Below, piece by piece: positions 39,287 to 51,686 of a stretch of 64,000 nt of DNA. The translations under genes and the position numbers were made by a program. The DNA is from Hyperoodon ampullatus (lineage: Eukaryota > Chordata > Mammalia > Artiodactyla > Ziphiidae), in the NCBI GenBank assembly GCA_949752795.1, contig CATKHW010000562.1, positions 248,001 to 312,000 of the forward strand, given 5' to 3'. The notes under the pieces are model-generated. The model ran no database searches. It had not been told where the DNA came from and worked only from the letters and a program-made list of their open reading frames with translations. The stretch's first letter is position 1, and the number at the start of each line of letters is the position of its first letter.

Positions 39287-41024
39287 ATAAGATATCACTT
39301 ATGAAGATCCTGTAAACATGGCTACACTTGAACTGAGTTAGGAAAGAGAACAGTGTCTCACATTTAGAAAACACTCTTATGCCTGCTTAAGCGGGAAGGA
39401 GAGGTGGGGTGATGCATAAAACCAGAGTTTGATATAAGCACAGGTACCATTCCAAAAACCAACTATGGAATAGACAAGACCTACACCTTCCTCAGTGAAA
39501 GGGATTGGAAACCCCATATTTCCCGAAGAGGAATATACCTGACTAGTAAGAATCTTAAAACCTATGTATTGATATGTCTCCGTAAGGGAATCAAGTGTGT
39601 CTAGACTGGCATAAACATGGCAGCGAGAATCAGCTCAAACCCACTATAAAGAGGAATTTCAAAAACAAAACAAAAAAACTGGGAAATTCTTTACAATTCC
39701 TTCTGGGTCTCTGATAAAAACCTGGAATGACCCTATCTACAACGACAGCTGGATGTGGCATAAGGCTGGACAGTTGGGGCTGAGAGGATTGGTGAGATTG
39801 GGTGAACAAATGCAGACCCTTTAAAGCAATAATACCTGGCACCCACTCCATGGGTCCGAACTCTCCATGTTGAAGGGAATATTACTACCGCTATAACATG
39901 TACTGGAAACCTAGAGAACGGTACAATGTGAATATGAAAGGTTTCTAAAACTCAACGAATAGTCCCTCTCCTGGTGCTCCGGTTTGACTTTCCATCTGCT
40001 TTACTATCAATCTCCCAACTTGGAGAGACAGCCCTTTTAACCTCCTGGTTCGCAGAGGTTTCCAATTTGGCAGAGGATGAAAGGGAAGAGGGAGAATCAA
40101 TGAGAGAGTAGCTGTTAGGCATTTGGACGGGCACATATCACTCTAACATCCCGGCAGGCGAAGAATTAACCAAAGTCTCAGCCACCCACCGGGAACCAGC
40201 ATAGGTCCTGAACCAAAATTTTGGACTTGTGGTCAGTTCACCAAAAACGAGTTGAAAAATGGAGCTCAGGGGCACAGCAATTCACAAACTGGCCGAGTAA
40301 TAAAGGACAACTATGGTCCAAAAATCTGTTGAGGGAAGGCAACGAGGCAGACTTGAAAGCGAGGCAGAATAGCAGGAAACAGATTTCAAGAGGTATGTTG
40401 GAATCGCCTTTAAAGCACAGGAAGAGGGGCACAACTTTGACAATGATGAACTTGGCAAAAAAGGGTGTATGCGTTTTCTCCTGAATATATTCAGGAGAAA
40501 ACGCATACGCCGTTTTTGGCCAAGCAAGCAAGCGGGCAATGCAAATCTGCACTACAAAGAAGTATCACTTCCCACCGGTCAAAAGGGATATCCACAAAAT
40601 GTGTAAAAACCAGAAAGGCAAGACAGGCCCTGCAGAACAGGGAGCCTTGTTATGTTGATGGGCGGGATGTAAATTGCCAACTGTCTCTGTGGAGGAGTGC
40701 ATTGTGTTCCCTAAAACAAGTAAAGAACAGAGCTACAGAACCAAGGGCACTTCCAGTCTAGGGAATATACCTTGGGAAAACTGAAAATCAATAAGACAGA
40801 GCCACCCCAAAATTTAGGGCTGCACTGCTTACAAGGACCTCAACTTGGGTACACCTTAAATATCCCAGGAAATATAAAAATGGTTCAAAAAATTGTGGTA
40901 CTTACATACGATGGAATATCCCTCAGCCATGAAATCAATGTCATAAGACCAGTAGCAGCAAAATGGGTGGATTCAGGTACGATGATTCTAAGTGAAATAA
41001 GTCACAGAGAAAAAGAAACTTATC
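39287..41024 (+). repeat. Satellite monomer 17
   Basis: 1,738 bp. The palindrome at 40451-40524 has several mismatches. The CENP-B-like site has lost its first CpG (GGTATGTTGG). Confidence 0.85.
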
Positions 41025-42761
41025 ATAACATATCACTTATGAAGATCCTGTAAACATGGTTACACTTGAACTGAGTTAGGAAAGAGAACAGTGTCTCACA
41101 TTTAGAAAACACTCTTATGCCTGCTTAAGGGGGAAGGAGAGGTGGGGTGATGCATAAAACCAGAGTTTGATATAAGCACAGGTACCGTTCCAAAAACCAA
41201 CTATGGAATAGACAAGACCTACACCTTCCTCAGTGAAATGGACTCAAAACCCCATATTTCCCGCAGAGGAATATATCTGACTAGTAAGAATCTTAAAACC
41301 TATGTATTGATATGTCTCCGTAAGGGAATCAAGTGTGTCTAGACTGGCATAAACATGGCAGCGAGAATCAGCTCAAACCCACTATAAAAAGGAATTTCAA
41401 AAACAAAAAAAAAACTGGGAAATTCTTTACAATTCCTTCAGGGTCTCTGATGAAACCTGGAATGACCCTATCTACAACGACAGCTGGATGTGGCATAAGG
41501 CTGGACACTTGGGACTGAGAGGATTGGTGAGATTGGGTGAGCAAATGCAGTCCCTTTAAAGCAATAATGCATGGCACCCATTCCAAGGGTCCCAACTCTC
41601 CAGGTTGAAGGGAATATTACTAAAGTTATAACATGTACGGGAAACCTAGAGAACGGACACACTGTGAATACGAAAGGTTTCTAAAATTCAACGAATAGTC
41701 TCGCTCCTGGTGATCCGGTTTGACTTTCCATCTGCTCTACTATCAACCTCCCAACTTGGAGAGACAGCCCCTTTAACCTCCTGGTTCACACAGGTTGCGA
41801 ATTTGGCAGAGGATGAAAGGGATGAGGGAGAACCAATGAGAGAGTAGCTTTTAGGCATTTGGACGGGCACATATCACTCTAACTTCCCGGCAGGAAGAAG
41901 AATTAACCAAAGTCTCAGCCCCCCACCGGGAACCAGCATAGGTCCTGAACCAAAATGTTGGACTTGCGGTCAGCTCACCAAAAACGAGTTGAGAAATGGA
42001 GCTCCGGGGCACAGCAATTCACAAACTGGCCGAGTAATAAAGGACAACTATCGTACAAAAATCTGTTGAGGGAAGGCAACGAGGCGGACTTGAAAGCGAG
42101 GCAGAATAGCAGGAAACAGATTTCAAGAGGTATGTTGGAATCGCATTTAAAGCAGAGGAAGAGGGGCACAACTTCGACAATGATGTACTTGGCCAAAATG
42201 GGCATATGCGTTTTCTCCTGAATATATTCAGGAGAAAACGCATACGCCCTTTTTAACCAAGCAAGCAAGCGGGCAATGCAAATCTGCACTACAAAGAACT
42301 ATCACTTCCCACCAGTCAAAAGGGACATCCACAAAATGTGTAAAAACCAGAAAGGCAAGACAGGCCCTGGAGAACAGGGAGCCTTGTTATGCTGATGGGT
42401 GGAATGTAAATTGCCAACTGCCTCTCTGGAGGAGTGTATTGGGTTCCCTAAAACAAGTAAACAACAGAGCTACAGATCCAAGGGCACTTCCAGTCCAGGG
42501 AATATTCCTTGGGAAAACTGAAAATCAATAAGACAGAGCCACCCCAAAATTTAGGGCTGCACTGCTTACAAGGACCTCAACTTGGGTACACCTTAAATAT
42601 CCCAGGAAATATAAAAATGGTTCAAAAAATTGTGTTACTTACGTACGATGGAATATCCCTCAGCCATGAAATCTATGTCATAAGACCAGTAGCAGCAAAA
42701 TGGGTGGATTCAGGTACGATGATTCTAAGTGAAAGTAGTCACAGAGAAAAAGAAACTTATC
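41025..42761 (+). repeat. Satellite monomer 18
   Basis: 1,737 bp, starting ATAACATATC rather than ATAAGATATC. It shares TGGTGATCCGG, CTGCTCTACTATC and GGTTGCGAATTTGG with monomer 19, so the two are recent neighbours. Its A-rich tract is simplified to a nearly pure A run. Confidence 0.85.
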
Positions 42762-44477
42762 ATAAGATATCACTTATGAAGATCCTGTAAAGATGGCTAC
42801 ACTTGAACTGAGTTAGGAAAGAGAACAGAGTCTCACTTTTAGAAAACACTCTTATGCCTGCTTAAGGGGAAAGGAGAGGTGGGGTGATGCATAAAACCAG
42901 AGTTTGATATAAGCACAGGTACCGTTCCAAAAACCAACTATGGAATAGACAAGACCTACACCTTCCTCAGTGAAAGGGACTCAAAACCCCATATTTCCCG
43001 CAGAGGAATATATCTGACTAGTAAGAATCTTAAAACCTATGTATTGATATATCTCCGTAAGGGAATCAAGTGTGTCTAGACTGGCATAAACATGGCAGCG
43101 AGAATCAGCTCAAACCCACTATAAAAAGGAATTTCAAAAAAAAAAAAAAACTGGGAAATTCTTTACAATTCCTTCAGGGTCTCTGATGAAACCTGGAATG
43201 ACCCTATCTACAACGACAGCTGGATGTGGCATAAGGTTGGACACTTGGGACTGAGAGGATTGGTGAGATTGGGTGAGCAAATGCAGACCCTTTAAAGCAA
43301 TAATGCATGGCACCCATTCCAAGGGTCCCAACTCTCCAGGTTGAAGGGAATATTACTAAAGTTATAATATGTACGGGAAACCTAGAGAACGGACACACTG
43401 TGAATACGAAAGGTTTCTAAAATTCAACGAATAGTCCCGCTACTGGTGATCCGGTTTGATTTTCCATCTGCTCTACTATCAACCTCCCAACTTGGAGAGA
43501 CAGCCCCTTTAACCTCCTGGTTCACACAGGTTGCGAATTTGGCAGAGGATGAAAGGGATGAGGGAGAACCAATGAGAGAGTAGCTGTTAGGCATTTGGAC
43601 GGGCACATATCACTCTAACTTCCCGGCAGGAAGAAGAATTAACCAAAGTCTCAGCCCCCCACTGGGAACAAGCATAGGTCCTGAACCAAAATGTTGGACT
43701 TGCGGTCAGCTCACCAAAAACTAGTTGAGAAATGGAGCTCAGGGGCACAGCAATTCACAAACTGGCCGAGAAATAAAGGACAACTATCGTACAAAAATCT
43801 GTTGAGGGAAGGCAACGAGGCGGACTTGAAAGCGAGGCAGAATAGCAGGAAACAGATTTCAAGAGGTACGTTGGAATCGCCTTTAAAGCACAGGACGAGG
43901 GGCACAACTTCGACAATGACGCACTTGGCCAAAAAGGGCGTATGCGGGAGAAAACGCATACGCCCTTTTTGGCCAAGCAAGCAAGCGGGCAATGCAAATC
44001 TGCACTACAAAGAAGTATCACTTCCCACCAGTCAAAAGGGACATCCACAAAATGTGTAAAAACCAGAAAGGCAAGACGGGCTCTGGAGAACAGGGAGCCT
44101 TGTTATGCTGATGGGCGGAATGTAAATTGCCAACTGCCTCTCTGGAGGAGTGTATTGGGTTCCCTAAAACAAGTAAACAACAGAGCTACAGATCCAAGGG
44201 CCCTTCCAGTCTAGGGAATATTCCTTGCGAAAACTGAAAATCAATAAGACAGAGCCACCCCAAAATTTAGGGCTGCACTGCTTACATGGACCTCAACTTG
44301 GGTACACCTTAATTATCCCAGGAAATATAAAAATGGTTCAAAAAATTGTGTTACTTACGTACGATGGAATATCCCTCAGCCATGAAATCAATGTCATAAG
44401 ACCAGTAGCAGCAAAATGGGTGGATTCAGGTACGATGATTCTAAGTGAAATAAGTCACAGAGAAAAAGAAACTTATC
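42762..44477 (+). repeat. Satellite monomer 19 (palindrome-deletion copy)
   Basis: Only 1,716 bp, because 20 bp spanning the palindrome centre are missing near 43947. It is otherwise close to monomer 18. Confidence 0.9.
43924..43977. repeat. Palindrome with deleted centre in monomer 19
   Basis: The left outer arm (ending GCGTATGCG) is followed at once by GGAGAAAACGCATACGC of the right arm. The missing 20 bases are TTTTCTCCTGAATATATTCA. The remnant is still an inverted repeat, with 23-base outer arms around an 8-base GGAGAAAA loop. This is the expected result of replication slippage across a hairpin. Confidence 0.9.
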
Positions 44478-44643
44478 ATAAGATATCACTTATGAAGATC
44501 CTGTAAACATGGCTACACTTGAACTGAGTTAGGAAAGAGAACAGAGTCTCACATTTAGAAAACACTCTTATGCCTGCTAAGGGGAAAGGAGAGGTGGGGT
44601 GATGCATAAAACCAGAGTTTGATACAAGCACATGTACCGTTCC

Positions 44644-44658
44644 AAAAACCAACTATGG
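44644..44658. repeat. Target-site duplication, left copy
   Basis: AAAAACCAACTATGG, identical to 44899-44913. Uninterrupted monomers have this string once, which identifies the insertion point. The A-rich 5' end fits an L1-type endonuclease nick. Confidence 0.9.
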
Positions 44659-44669
44659 GGCCTCCCTGG

Positions 44670-44680
44670 TGGCGCAGTGG
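44670..44680 (+). promoter_or_regulatory. RNA polymerase III A box of the SINE
   Basis: TGGCGCAGTGG fits the tRNA A-box consensus TRGYNNANNGG at every fixed position. Confidence 0.85.
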
Positions 44681-44712
44681 TTGAGAGTCCGCCTGCCGAT
44701 GCAGGGGATACG

Positions 44713-44723
44713 GGTTCGTGCCC
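44713..44723 (+). promoter_or_regulatory. RNA polymerase III B box of the SINE
   Basis: GGTTCGTGCCC matches the B-box consensus GGTTCGANNCC except for T in place of A at position 7. Its spacing from the A box is normal for tRNA-derived SINEs. Confidence 0.85.
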
Positions 44724-44848
44724 CGGTCTGGGAGGATCCCATATGCCGCGGAGCGGCTGGGCCCGTGAGCCATGGCTGCTGAGCCTGCGCATCCGGAGCC
44801 TGTGCTCCGCAACGGGAGAGGCCACAACAGTGAGAGGCCCGCATACCA

Positions 44849-44898
<50 letters not shown>

Positions 44899-44905
<7 letters not shown>

Positions 44906-44913
44906 AACTATGG
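44899..44913. repeat. Target-site duplication, right copy
   Basis: Second copy of AAAAACCAACTATGG. The satellite resumes after it as AATGGAC, where other monomers read AATAGAC. Confidence 0.9.
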
Positions 44914-46470
44914 AATGGACAAGACCTACACCTTCCTCAGTGAAAGGGACTCAAAACCCCATATTTCCCGCAGAGGAATATATCTGTCTAGTAAGAATCT
45001 TAAAACCTATGTATTGATATGTCTCCGTAAGGGAATCAAGTGTGTCTAGACTGGCATAAACATGTTAGCTAGAATCTGCTCAAACCCACTATAAAAAGGA
45101 ATTTCAAAAACAAAACAGAAAAACTGGGAAATTCTTTACAATTCCTTCAGGGTCTCTGATGAAACCTGGAATGACCCTATCTACAACGACAGCTGGATGT
45201 GGCATAAGGCTGGACACTTGGGACTGAGAGGATTGGTGAGATTGGGTGAGCAAATGCAGACCCTTTAAAGCAATAATGCATGTCACCCATTCCATGGGTC
45301 CCAACTCTCCAGGTTGAAGGGAATATTACTACAGCTATAACATGTACGGGAAACCTAGAGAACGGGCACACTGTGAATACGAAAGGTTTCTAAAACTCAA
45401 CGAATGGTCCCTCGCCTGGTGCTCCGGTTTGACTTTCCATCTGCTTTACTATCAACCTCCCAACTTGGAGAGACAGCCCCTTTAACCTCCTGGTTCCCAC
45501 AGGTTGCCAATTTGGCAGAGGATGAAAGGGAAGAGGGAGAACCAATGAGAGAGTAGCTGTTGGGCATTTGGACGGGCACATATCACTGTAATTTCCCGGC
45601 AGGAAGAAGAATTAACCAAAGTCTCAGCCACCCACCAGGAACCAGTATAGGTCCTGAAACAAAATTTTGGACTTGCGGTCAGCTCACCAAAAACGAGTTG
45701 AAAAATGGAGCTCAGGGGCACAGCAATTCACAAACTGGCCGAGTAATAAAGGACAACTATCGTCCAAAAATCTGTTGAGGGAAGGCAACGAGGCGGACTT
45801 GAAAGCGAGGCAGAATAGCAGGAAACAGATTTCAAGAGGTACGTTGGAATCGCCTTTAAAGCACAGGAAGAGGGGCACATCTTCGACAATGATGCACTTG
45901 GCCAAAAAGGGCGTATGCGTTTTCTCCTGAATATATTCAGGAGAAAACGCATACGCCCTTTTTGGCCAAGCAAGCAAGCGGGCAATGCAAATCTGCACTA
46001 CAAAGAAGTATCACTTCCCACCGGTCAAAAGGGACATCCACAAAATTTGTAAAAACCAGAAAGGCAAGACAGGCCCTGCAGAACAGGGAGCCATGTTATG
46101 TTGATGGGCGGGATGTAAATTGCCAACTGTCTCTCTGGAGGAGTGCATTGTGTTCCCTAAAACAAGTAAAGAACAGAGCTACAGAGCCAAGGGCACTTCC
46201 AGTCTAGGGAATATACCTTGGGAAAACTGAAGATCAATAAGACAGAGCCACCCCACAATTTAGTTCTGCACTGCTTACAAGGACCTCAACTTGGGTACAC
46301 CTTAAATATCCCAGGAAATATAAAAATGGTTCAAAAAATTGTGGTACTTACGTACGATGGAATATCCCTCAGCCATGAAATCAATGTCATTATACCAGTA
46401 GCAGCAAAATGGGTGGATTCAGCTACGATGATTCTAAGTGAAATAAGTCACACAGAAAAAGAAACTTATC

Positions 46471-48208
46471 ATAAGATATCACTTATGAAGATCCTGTAAA
46501 CATGGCTACACTTGAACTGAGTTAGGAAAGAGAACAGTGTCTCACATTTAGAAAACACTCTTATGCCTGCTTAAGGGGGAAGGAGAGTTGGGGTGATGCA
46601 TAAAACCAGAGTTTGATATAAGCACAGGTACCGTTCCAAAAACCAACTATGGAATAGACAAGACCTACACCTTCCTCAGTGAAAGGGACTCAAAAAACCA
46701 TATTTCCCGCAGAGGAATATATCTGACTAGTAAGAATCTTAAAACCTATGTATTGATATGTCTCCGTAAGGGAATCAAGTGTGTCTAGACTGGCATAAAC
46801 ATGGCAGCGAGAATCAGCTAGAACCCACTAAAAAAAGGAATTTCAATAACAAAACAAAAAAACTTGGAAATTCTTTACAATTCCTTCAGGGTCTCTGATG
46901 AATCCTGGAATGACCCTATCTACAACGACAGCTGGATGTGGCATAAGGCTGGACACTTGGGACTGAGAGGATTGCTGAGATTGGCTGAGCAAATGCAGAC
47001 CCTTTAAAGTAATAATGCATGGCACCCATTCCATGCGTCCCAACTCTCCAGGTTGAAGGGAATATTACTACAGCTATAACATGTACGGGAAACCTAGAGA
47101 ACGGACACACTGTGAATACGAAAGGTTTCTAAAACTCAACGAAAAGTCCCTCTCCTGGTGCTCCGGTTTGACTTTCCATCTGCTTTACTATCAGCCTCCC
47201 AACTTGGAGAGACAGCCCCTTTAACCTCCTGATTCGCACAGGTTTCCAATTTGGCAGAGGATGAAAGGGAAGAGGGAGAACCAATGAGAGAGTAGCTGTT
47301 AGGCATTTGGACGGGCACATATCAGTGTAATTTGCCGGCAGGAAGAAGAATTAACCAAAGTCTCAGCAACCCACCGGGAACCAGTATAGGTCCTGAACCA
47401 AAATTTTGGACTTGCGGTCAGCTCACCAAACACGAGTTGAAAAATGGAGCTCAGGGGCACAGCAATTCACAAACTGGCCGAGTAATAAAGACAACTATCG
47501 TCCAAAAATCTGTTGAGAGAAGGCATCGAGGCGGAGTTGAAAGCGAGGCAGAATAGCAGGAAACAGATTTGAAGTGGTACGTTGGAATCGCCTTTAAAGC
47601 AAAGGAAGAGGGGCACAACTTCGACAATGATGCACTTGGCCAAAAAGGGCGTATGCGTTTTCTCCTGAATATATTCAGGAGAAAACGCATACGCCCTTTT
47701 TGGCCATGCAAGCAAGCGGGCAATGCAAATCTGCACTACAAAGAAGTATCACTTCCCACCGGTCAAAAGGGACATCCACAAAATGTGTAAAACCCAGAAA
47801 GGCAAGACAGGCCCTGGAGAACAGGTAGCCTTGTTATGCTGATGGGCGGGATGTAAATTGCCAACTGCCTCTCTGGAGGAGTGCATTGTGTTCCCTAAAA
47901 CAAGTAAACAACAGAGCTACAGAGCCAAGGGCACTCCCAGTCTAGGGAATATACCTAGGGAAAACTGAAAATCAATAAGACAGAGCCACCCCAAAATTTA
48001 GGGCTGCAGTGCTTACAAGGACCTCAACTTTGGTACACCATAAACATCCCAGGAAATATAAAAATGGTTCAAAAAATTGTGGTACTTACGTATGATGGAA
48101 TATCCCTCAGCTATGAAATCAATGTCATAAGACCAGTAGCAGCAAAATGGGTGGATTCAGGTACGATGATTCTAAGTGAAATAAGTCACAGAGAAAAAGA
48201 AACTTATC
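46471..48208 (+). repeat. Satellite monomer 21
   Basis: 1,738 bp. It shares TTTGAAGTGGTACG, TATCAGCCTCCC and AAAACCCAGAAAGG with monomer 22. Its palindrome (47635-47708) is perfect apart from the next-to-outermost base pair. Confidence 0.85.
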
Positions 48209-49947
48209 ATAAGATATCACTTATGAAGATCCTGTAAACATGGCTACACTTGAACTGAGTTAGGAAAGAGAACAGTGTCTCACATTTAGAAAACACTCTT
48301 ATGTCTGCTTCAGGGGGAAGGAGAGGTGGGATGATGCATAAAACCAGAGTTTGATATAACCACAGGTACCGTTCCAAAAACCAACTATGGAATAGACAAG
48401 ACCTACACCTTCCTCAGTGAAAGGGACTCAAAACCCCATATTTCCCGCAGAGGAATATATCTGACTAGTAAGAATCTTAAAACCTATGTATTGATATGTC
48501 TCCGTAAGGGAATCAAGTGTGTCTACACTGGCATAAACATGGCAGCGAGAATCAGCTCAAACCCACTATAAAAAGGAATTTCAAAAACAAAACAAAAAAA
48601 CTGGGAAATTCTTTACAATTCCTTCAGGTTCTCTGATGAAACCTGGAATGACCCTATCTACAATGACAGCTGGATGTGGCATAAGGCTGGACACTTGGGA
48701 CTGAGATGATTGGTGAGATTGGGTGAGCAAATGCAGACCCTTTAAAGTAATAATGCATGGCAACCATTCCATGGGTCCCAACTCTCCAGGTTGAAGGGAA
48801 TATTACTACAGCTATAACATGTATGGGAAACCTAGGGAACGGACACACTGTGAATACGAAAGGTTTGTAAAACTCAACTAATAGTCCCTCTCCTGGTGCT
48901 CCGGTTTGACTTTCCATCTGCTTTACTATCAGCCTCCCAACTTGGAGAGATAGCCCCTTTAACCTCCTGATTCGCACAGGTTTCCAATTTGGCAGAGGAT
49001 GAAAGGGAAGAGGGAGAACCAATGAGAGAGTAGCTGTTAGGCATTTGGACGGGCACATATCACTGTAATTTCCCGGCAGGAAGAAGAATTAACCAAAGTC
49101 TCAGCAACCCACCGGGAACCAGTATAGGTCCTGAACCAAAATTTTGGTCTTGCGGTCAGCTCACCAAACATGAGTTGAAAAATGGAGCTCAGGGGCACAG
49201 CAATTCACAAACTGGCCTAGTAATAAAGGACAACTATCGTCCAAAAATCTGTTGAGGGAAGGGATCGAGGCGGACTTGAAAGCGAGGCAGAATAGCAGGA
49301 AACAGATTTGAAGTGGTACGTTGGAATCGCCTTTAAAGCACAGGAAGAGGGGCACAACTTCGACAATGATGCACTTGGCATAAAAGGGCGTATGCGTTTT
49401 CTCCTGAATATATTCAGGAGAAAACGCATACGCCCTTTTTGGCCAAGCAAGCAAGCGGGCAATGCAAATCTGCACTACAAAGAAGTATCACTTCCCACCG
49501 GTCAAAAGGGACATCCACAAAATGTGTAAAACCCAGAAAGGCAAGACAGGCCCTGGAGAACAGGGAGCCTTGATATGCTGATGGGCGGGATGTAAATTTC
49601 CAACTGCATCTCTGGAGAGGTGCATTGTGTTCCCTAAAACAAGTAAAGAACAGAGCTACAGAGCCAAGGGCACTTCCAGTCTAGGGAATATACCTTGGGA
49701 AAACTGAAAATCAATAAGCCAGAGCCACCCCAAAATTTAGGGCTGCAGTGCTTACAAGGACCTCAACTTGGGTACACCTTAAACATCCCAGGAAATATAA
49801 AAATGGTTCAAAAAATTGTGGTACTTACGTACGATGGAATATCCCTCAGCCATGAAATCAATGTCATAAGACCAGTAGCAGCAAAATGGGTGGATTCAGG
49901 TACGATGATTCTAAGTGAAATAAGTCACAGAGAAAAAGAAACTTATC
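48209..49947 (+). repeat. Satellite monomer 22
   Basis: 1,739 bp, a close relative of monomer 21. The palindrome at 49374-49447 has a disrupted left arm (TTGGCATAAAAGG). Confidence 0.85.
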
Positions 49948-51686
49948 ATAAGATATCACTTATGAAGATCCTGTACACATGGCTACACTTGAACTGAGTT
50001 AGGAAAGAGAACAGTGTCTCACATTTAGAAAACACTCTTATGCCTGCTTAAGGGGGAAGGAGAGTTGGGGTGATGCATAAAACCAGAGTTTGATATAAGC
50101 ACAGGTACCGTTCCAAAAACCAACTATGGAATAGACAAGACCTACACCTTCCTCAGTGAAAGGGACTCAAAACCCCATATTTCCCGCAGAGGAATATATC
50201 TGACTAGTAAGAATCTTAAAACCTATGTATTGATATGTCTCCGTAAGGGAATCAAGTGTGTCTAGACTGGCATAAATATGGCAGCGAGAATCAGCTCAAA
50301 CCCACTATAAAAAGGAATTTCAAAAACAAAACAAAAAACTGGCAAATTCTTTACAATTCCTTCAGGGTCTCTGATAAAAACCTGGAATGACCCTATCTAC
50401 AATGACAGCTGGATGTGGCATAAGGCTGGACACTTGGGACTGAGATGATTGGTGAGATTGGGTGAGCAAATGCAGACCCTTTAAAGCAATAATGCATGGC
50501 ACCCATTCCATGGGTCCCAACTCTCCAGGTTGAAGGGAATATTACTACCGCTATAACATATACGGGAAACCTAGAGAACGGACACACTGTGAATATGAAA
50601 GCTTTCTAAAACTCAACGAATAGTCCCTCTCCTGGTGCTCCGGTTTGACTTTCCATCTGCTTTACTATCAATCTCCCAACTTGGAGAGACAGCCCCTTTA
50701 ACGTCCTGGTTCGCACAGGTTTCCAATTTGGCAGAGGATGAAAGGGAAGAGGGAGAACCAATGAGAGAGTAGCTGTTAGGCATTTGGACGGGCACATATC
50801 ACTCTACCTTCCCAGCAGGAAGAAGAATTAACCAAAGTCTCAGCCCCCCACCGGGAACCAGCATAGGTCCTGAACCAAAATTTTGGACTTGCGGTCAGCT
50901 CACAAAAAATGAGTTGAAAAATGGAGCTCTAGGGCATAGCAATTCAAAAACTGGCCGGGTAATAAAGGACAACTATCGTCCGAAAATCTGTTAAGGGAAG
51001 GCAACGAGGCGGACTTGAAAGCGAGGCAGAATAGCAGGAAACGGATTTCAAGAGGTACGTTGGAATCGCCTTTAAAGCACAGGAAGAGGGGCACAACTTC
51101 CACAATGATGCACTTGGCCAAAAAGGGCGTATGTGTTTTCTCCTGAATATATTCAGGAGAAAACGCATACGCCCTTTTTGGCCAAGCAAGCCAGCGGGCA
51201 ATGCTAATATGCACTACAAAGAAGCATCACTTCACACCGGTCAAAAGGGACATCCACAAAATGTGTAAAAACCAGAAAGGTAAGACAGGCCCTGGAGAAC
51301 AGGGAGCCTTTTTATGCTGATGGGCGGAATGTACATTGCCAACTGCCTCTCTGGAGGAGTGCATTGTGTTCCCTAAAACAAGTAAACAACAGAGCTACAG
51401 AGCCAAGGGCACTTCCAGTCTAGGGAATATACCTTGGGAAAACTGAAAATCAATAAGACAGAGCCACCCCAAAATTTAGGGCTGCACTGCTTACAAGGAC
51501 CTCAACTTGGGTACACCTTAAATATCCCAGGAAATATAAAAATGGTTCAAAAAATTGTGGTACTTACGTAAGATGGAATATCCCTCAGCCATGAAATCAA
51601 TATCATAAGACCAGTAGCAGCAAAATGGGTGGATTCAGGTACGATGATTCTAAGTGAAATAAGTCACACATAAAAAGAAACTTATC
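49948..51686 (+). repeat. Satellite monomer 23
   Basis: 1,739 bp. Many private changes lie around 50920-51230. The palindrome at 51113-51186 has one mismatch (ATGTG). Confidence 0.85.

Larger units (their letters stand above)
44659..44898 (+). mobile_element. CHR-type tRNA-derived SINE with a long A tail
   Basis: The body at 44659-44849 starts GGCCTCCCTGGTGGCGCAG and ends GAGAGGCCCGCATACCAC. I recognise it as the CHR SINE of cetaceans, hippos and ruminants, derived from a glutamate tRNA. It keeps both RNA polymerase III promoter boxes. The A run covers 44850-44903 (54 bases, the last five shared with the target-site duplication) and is uninterrupted, a sign of a young insertion. It was mobilised in trans by L1 machinery. 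Long reading frames across it are not coding. Confidence 0.95.
44478..46470 (+). repeat. Satellite monomer 20, interrupted by a SINE
   Basis: 1,993 bp, of which 255 bp are the SINE, its A tail and one copy of the target-site duplication. The palindrome at 45897-45970 is perfect. Confidence 0.9.

Noticed and set aside
44632..44943. Frames with poly-lysine or poly-phenylalanine around 44800-44900
   Set aside because: They are translations of the SINE and its A tail.
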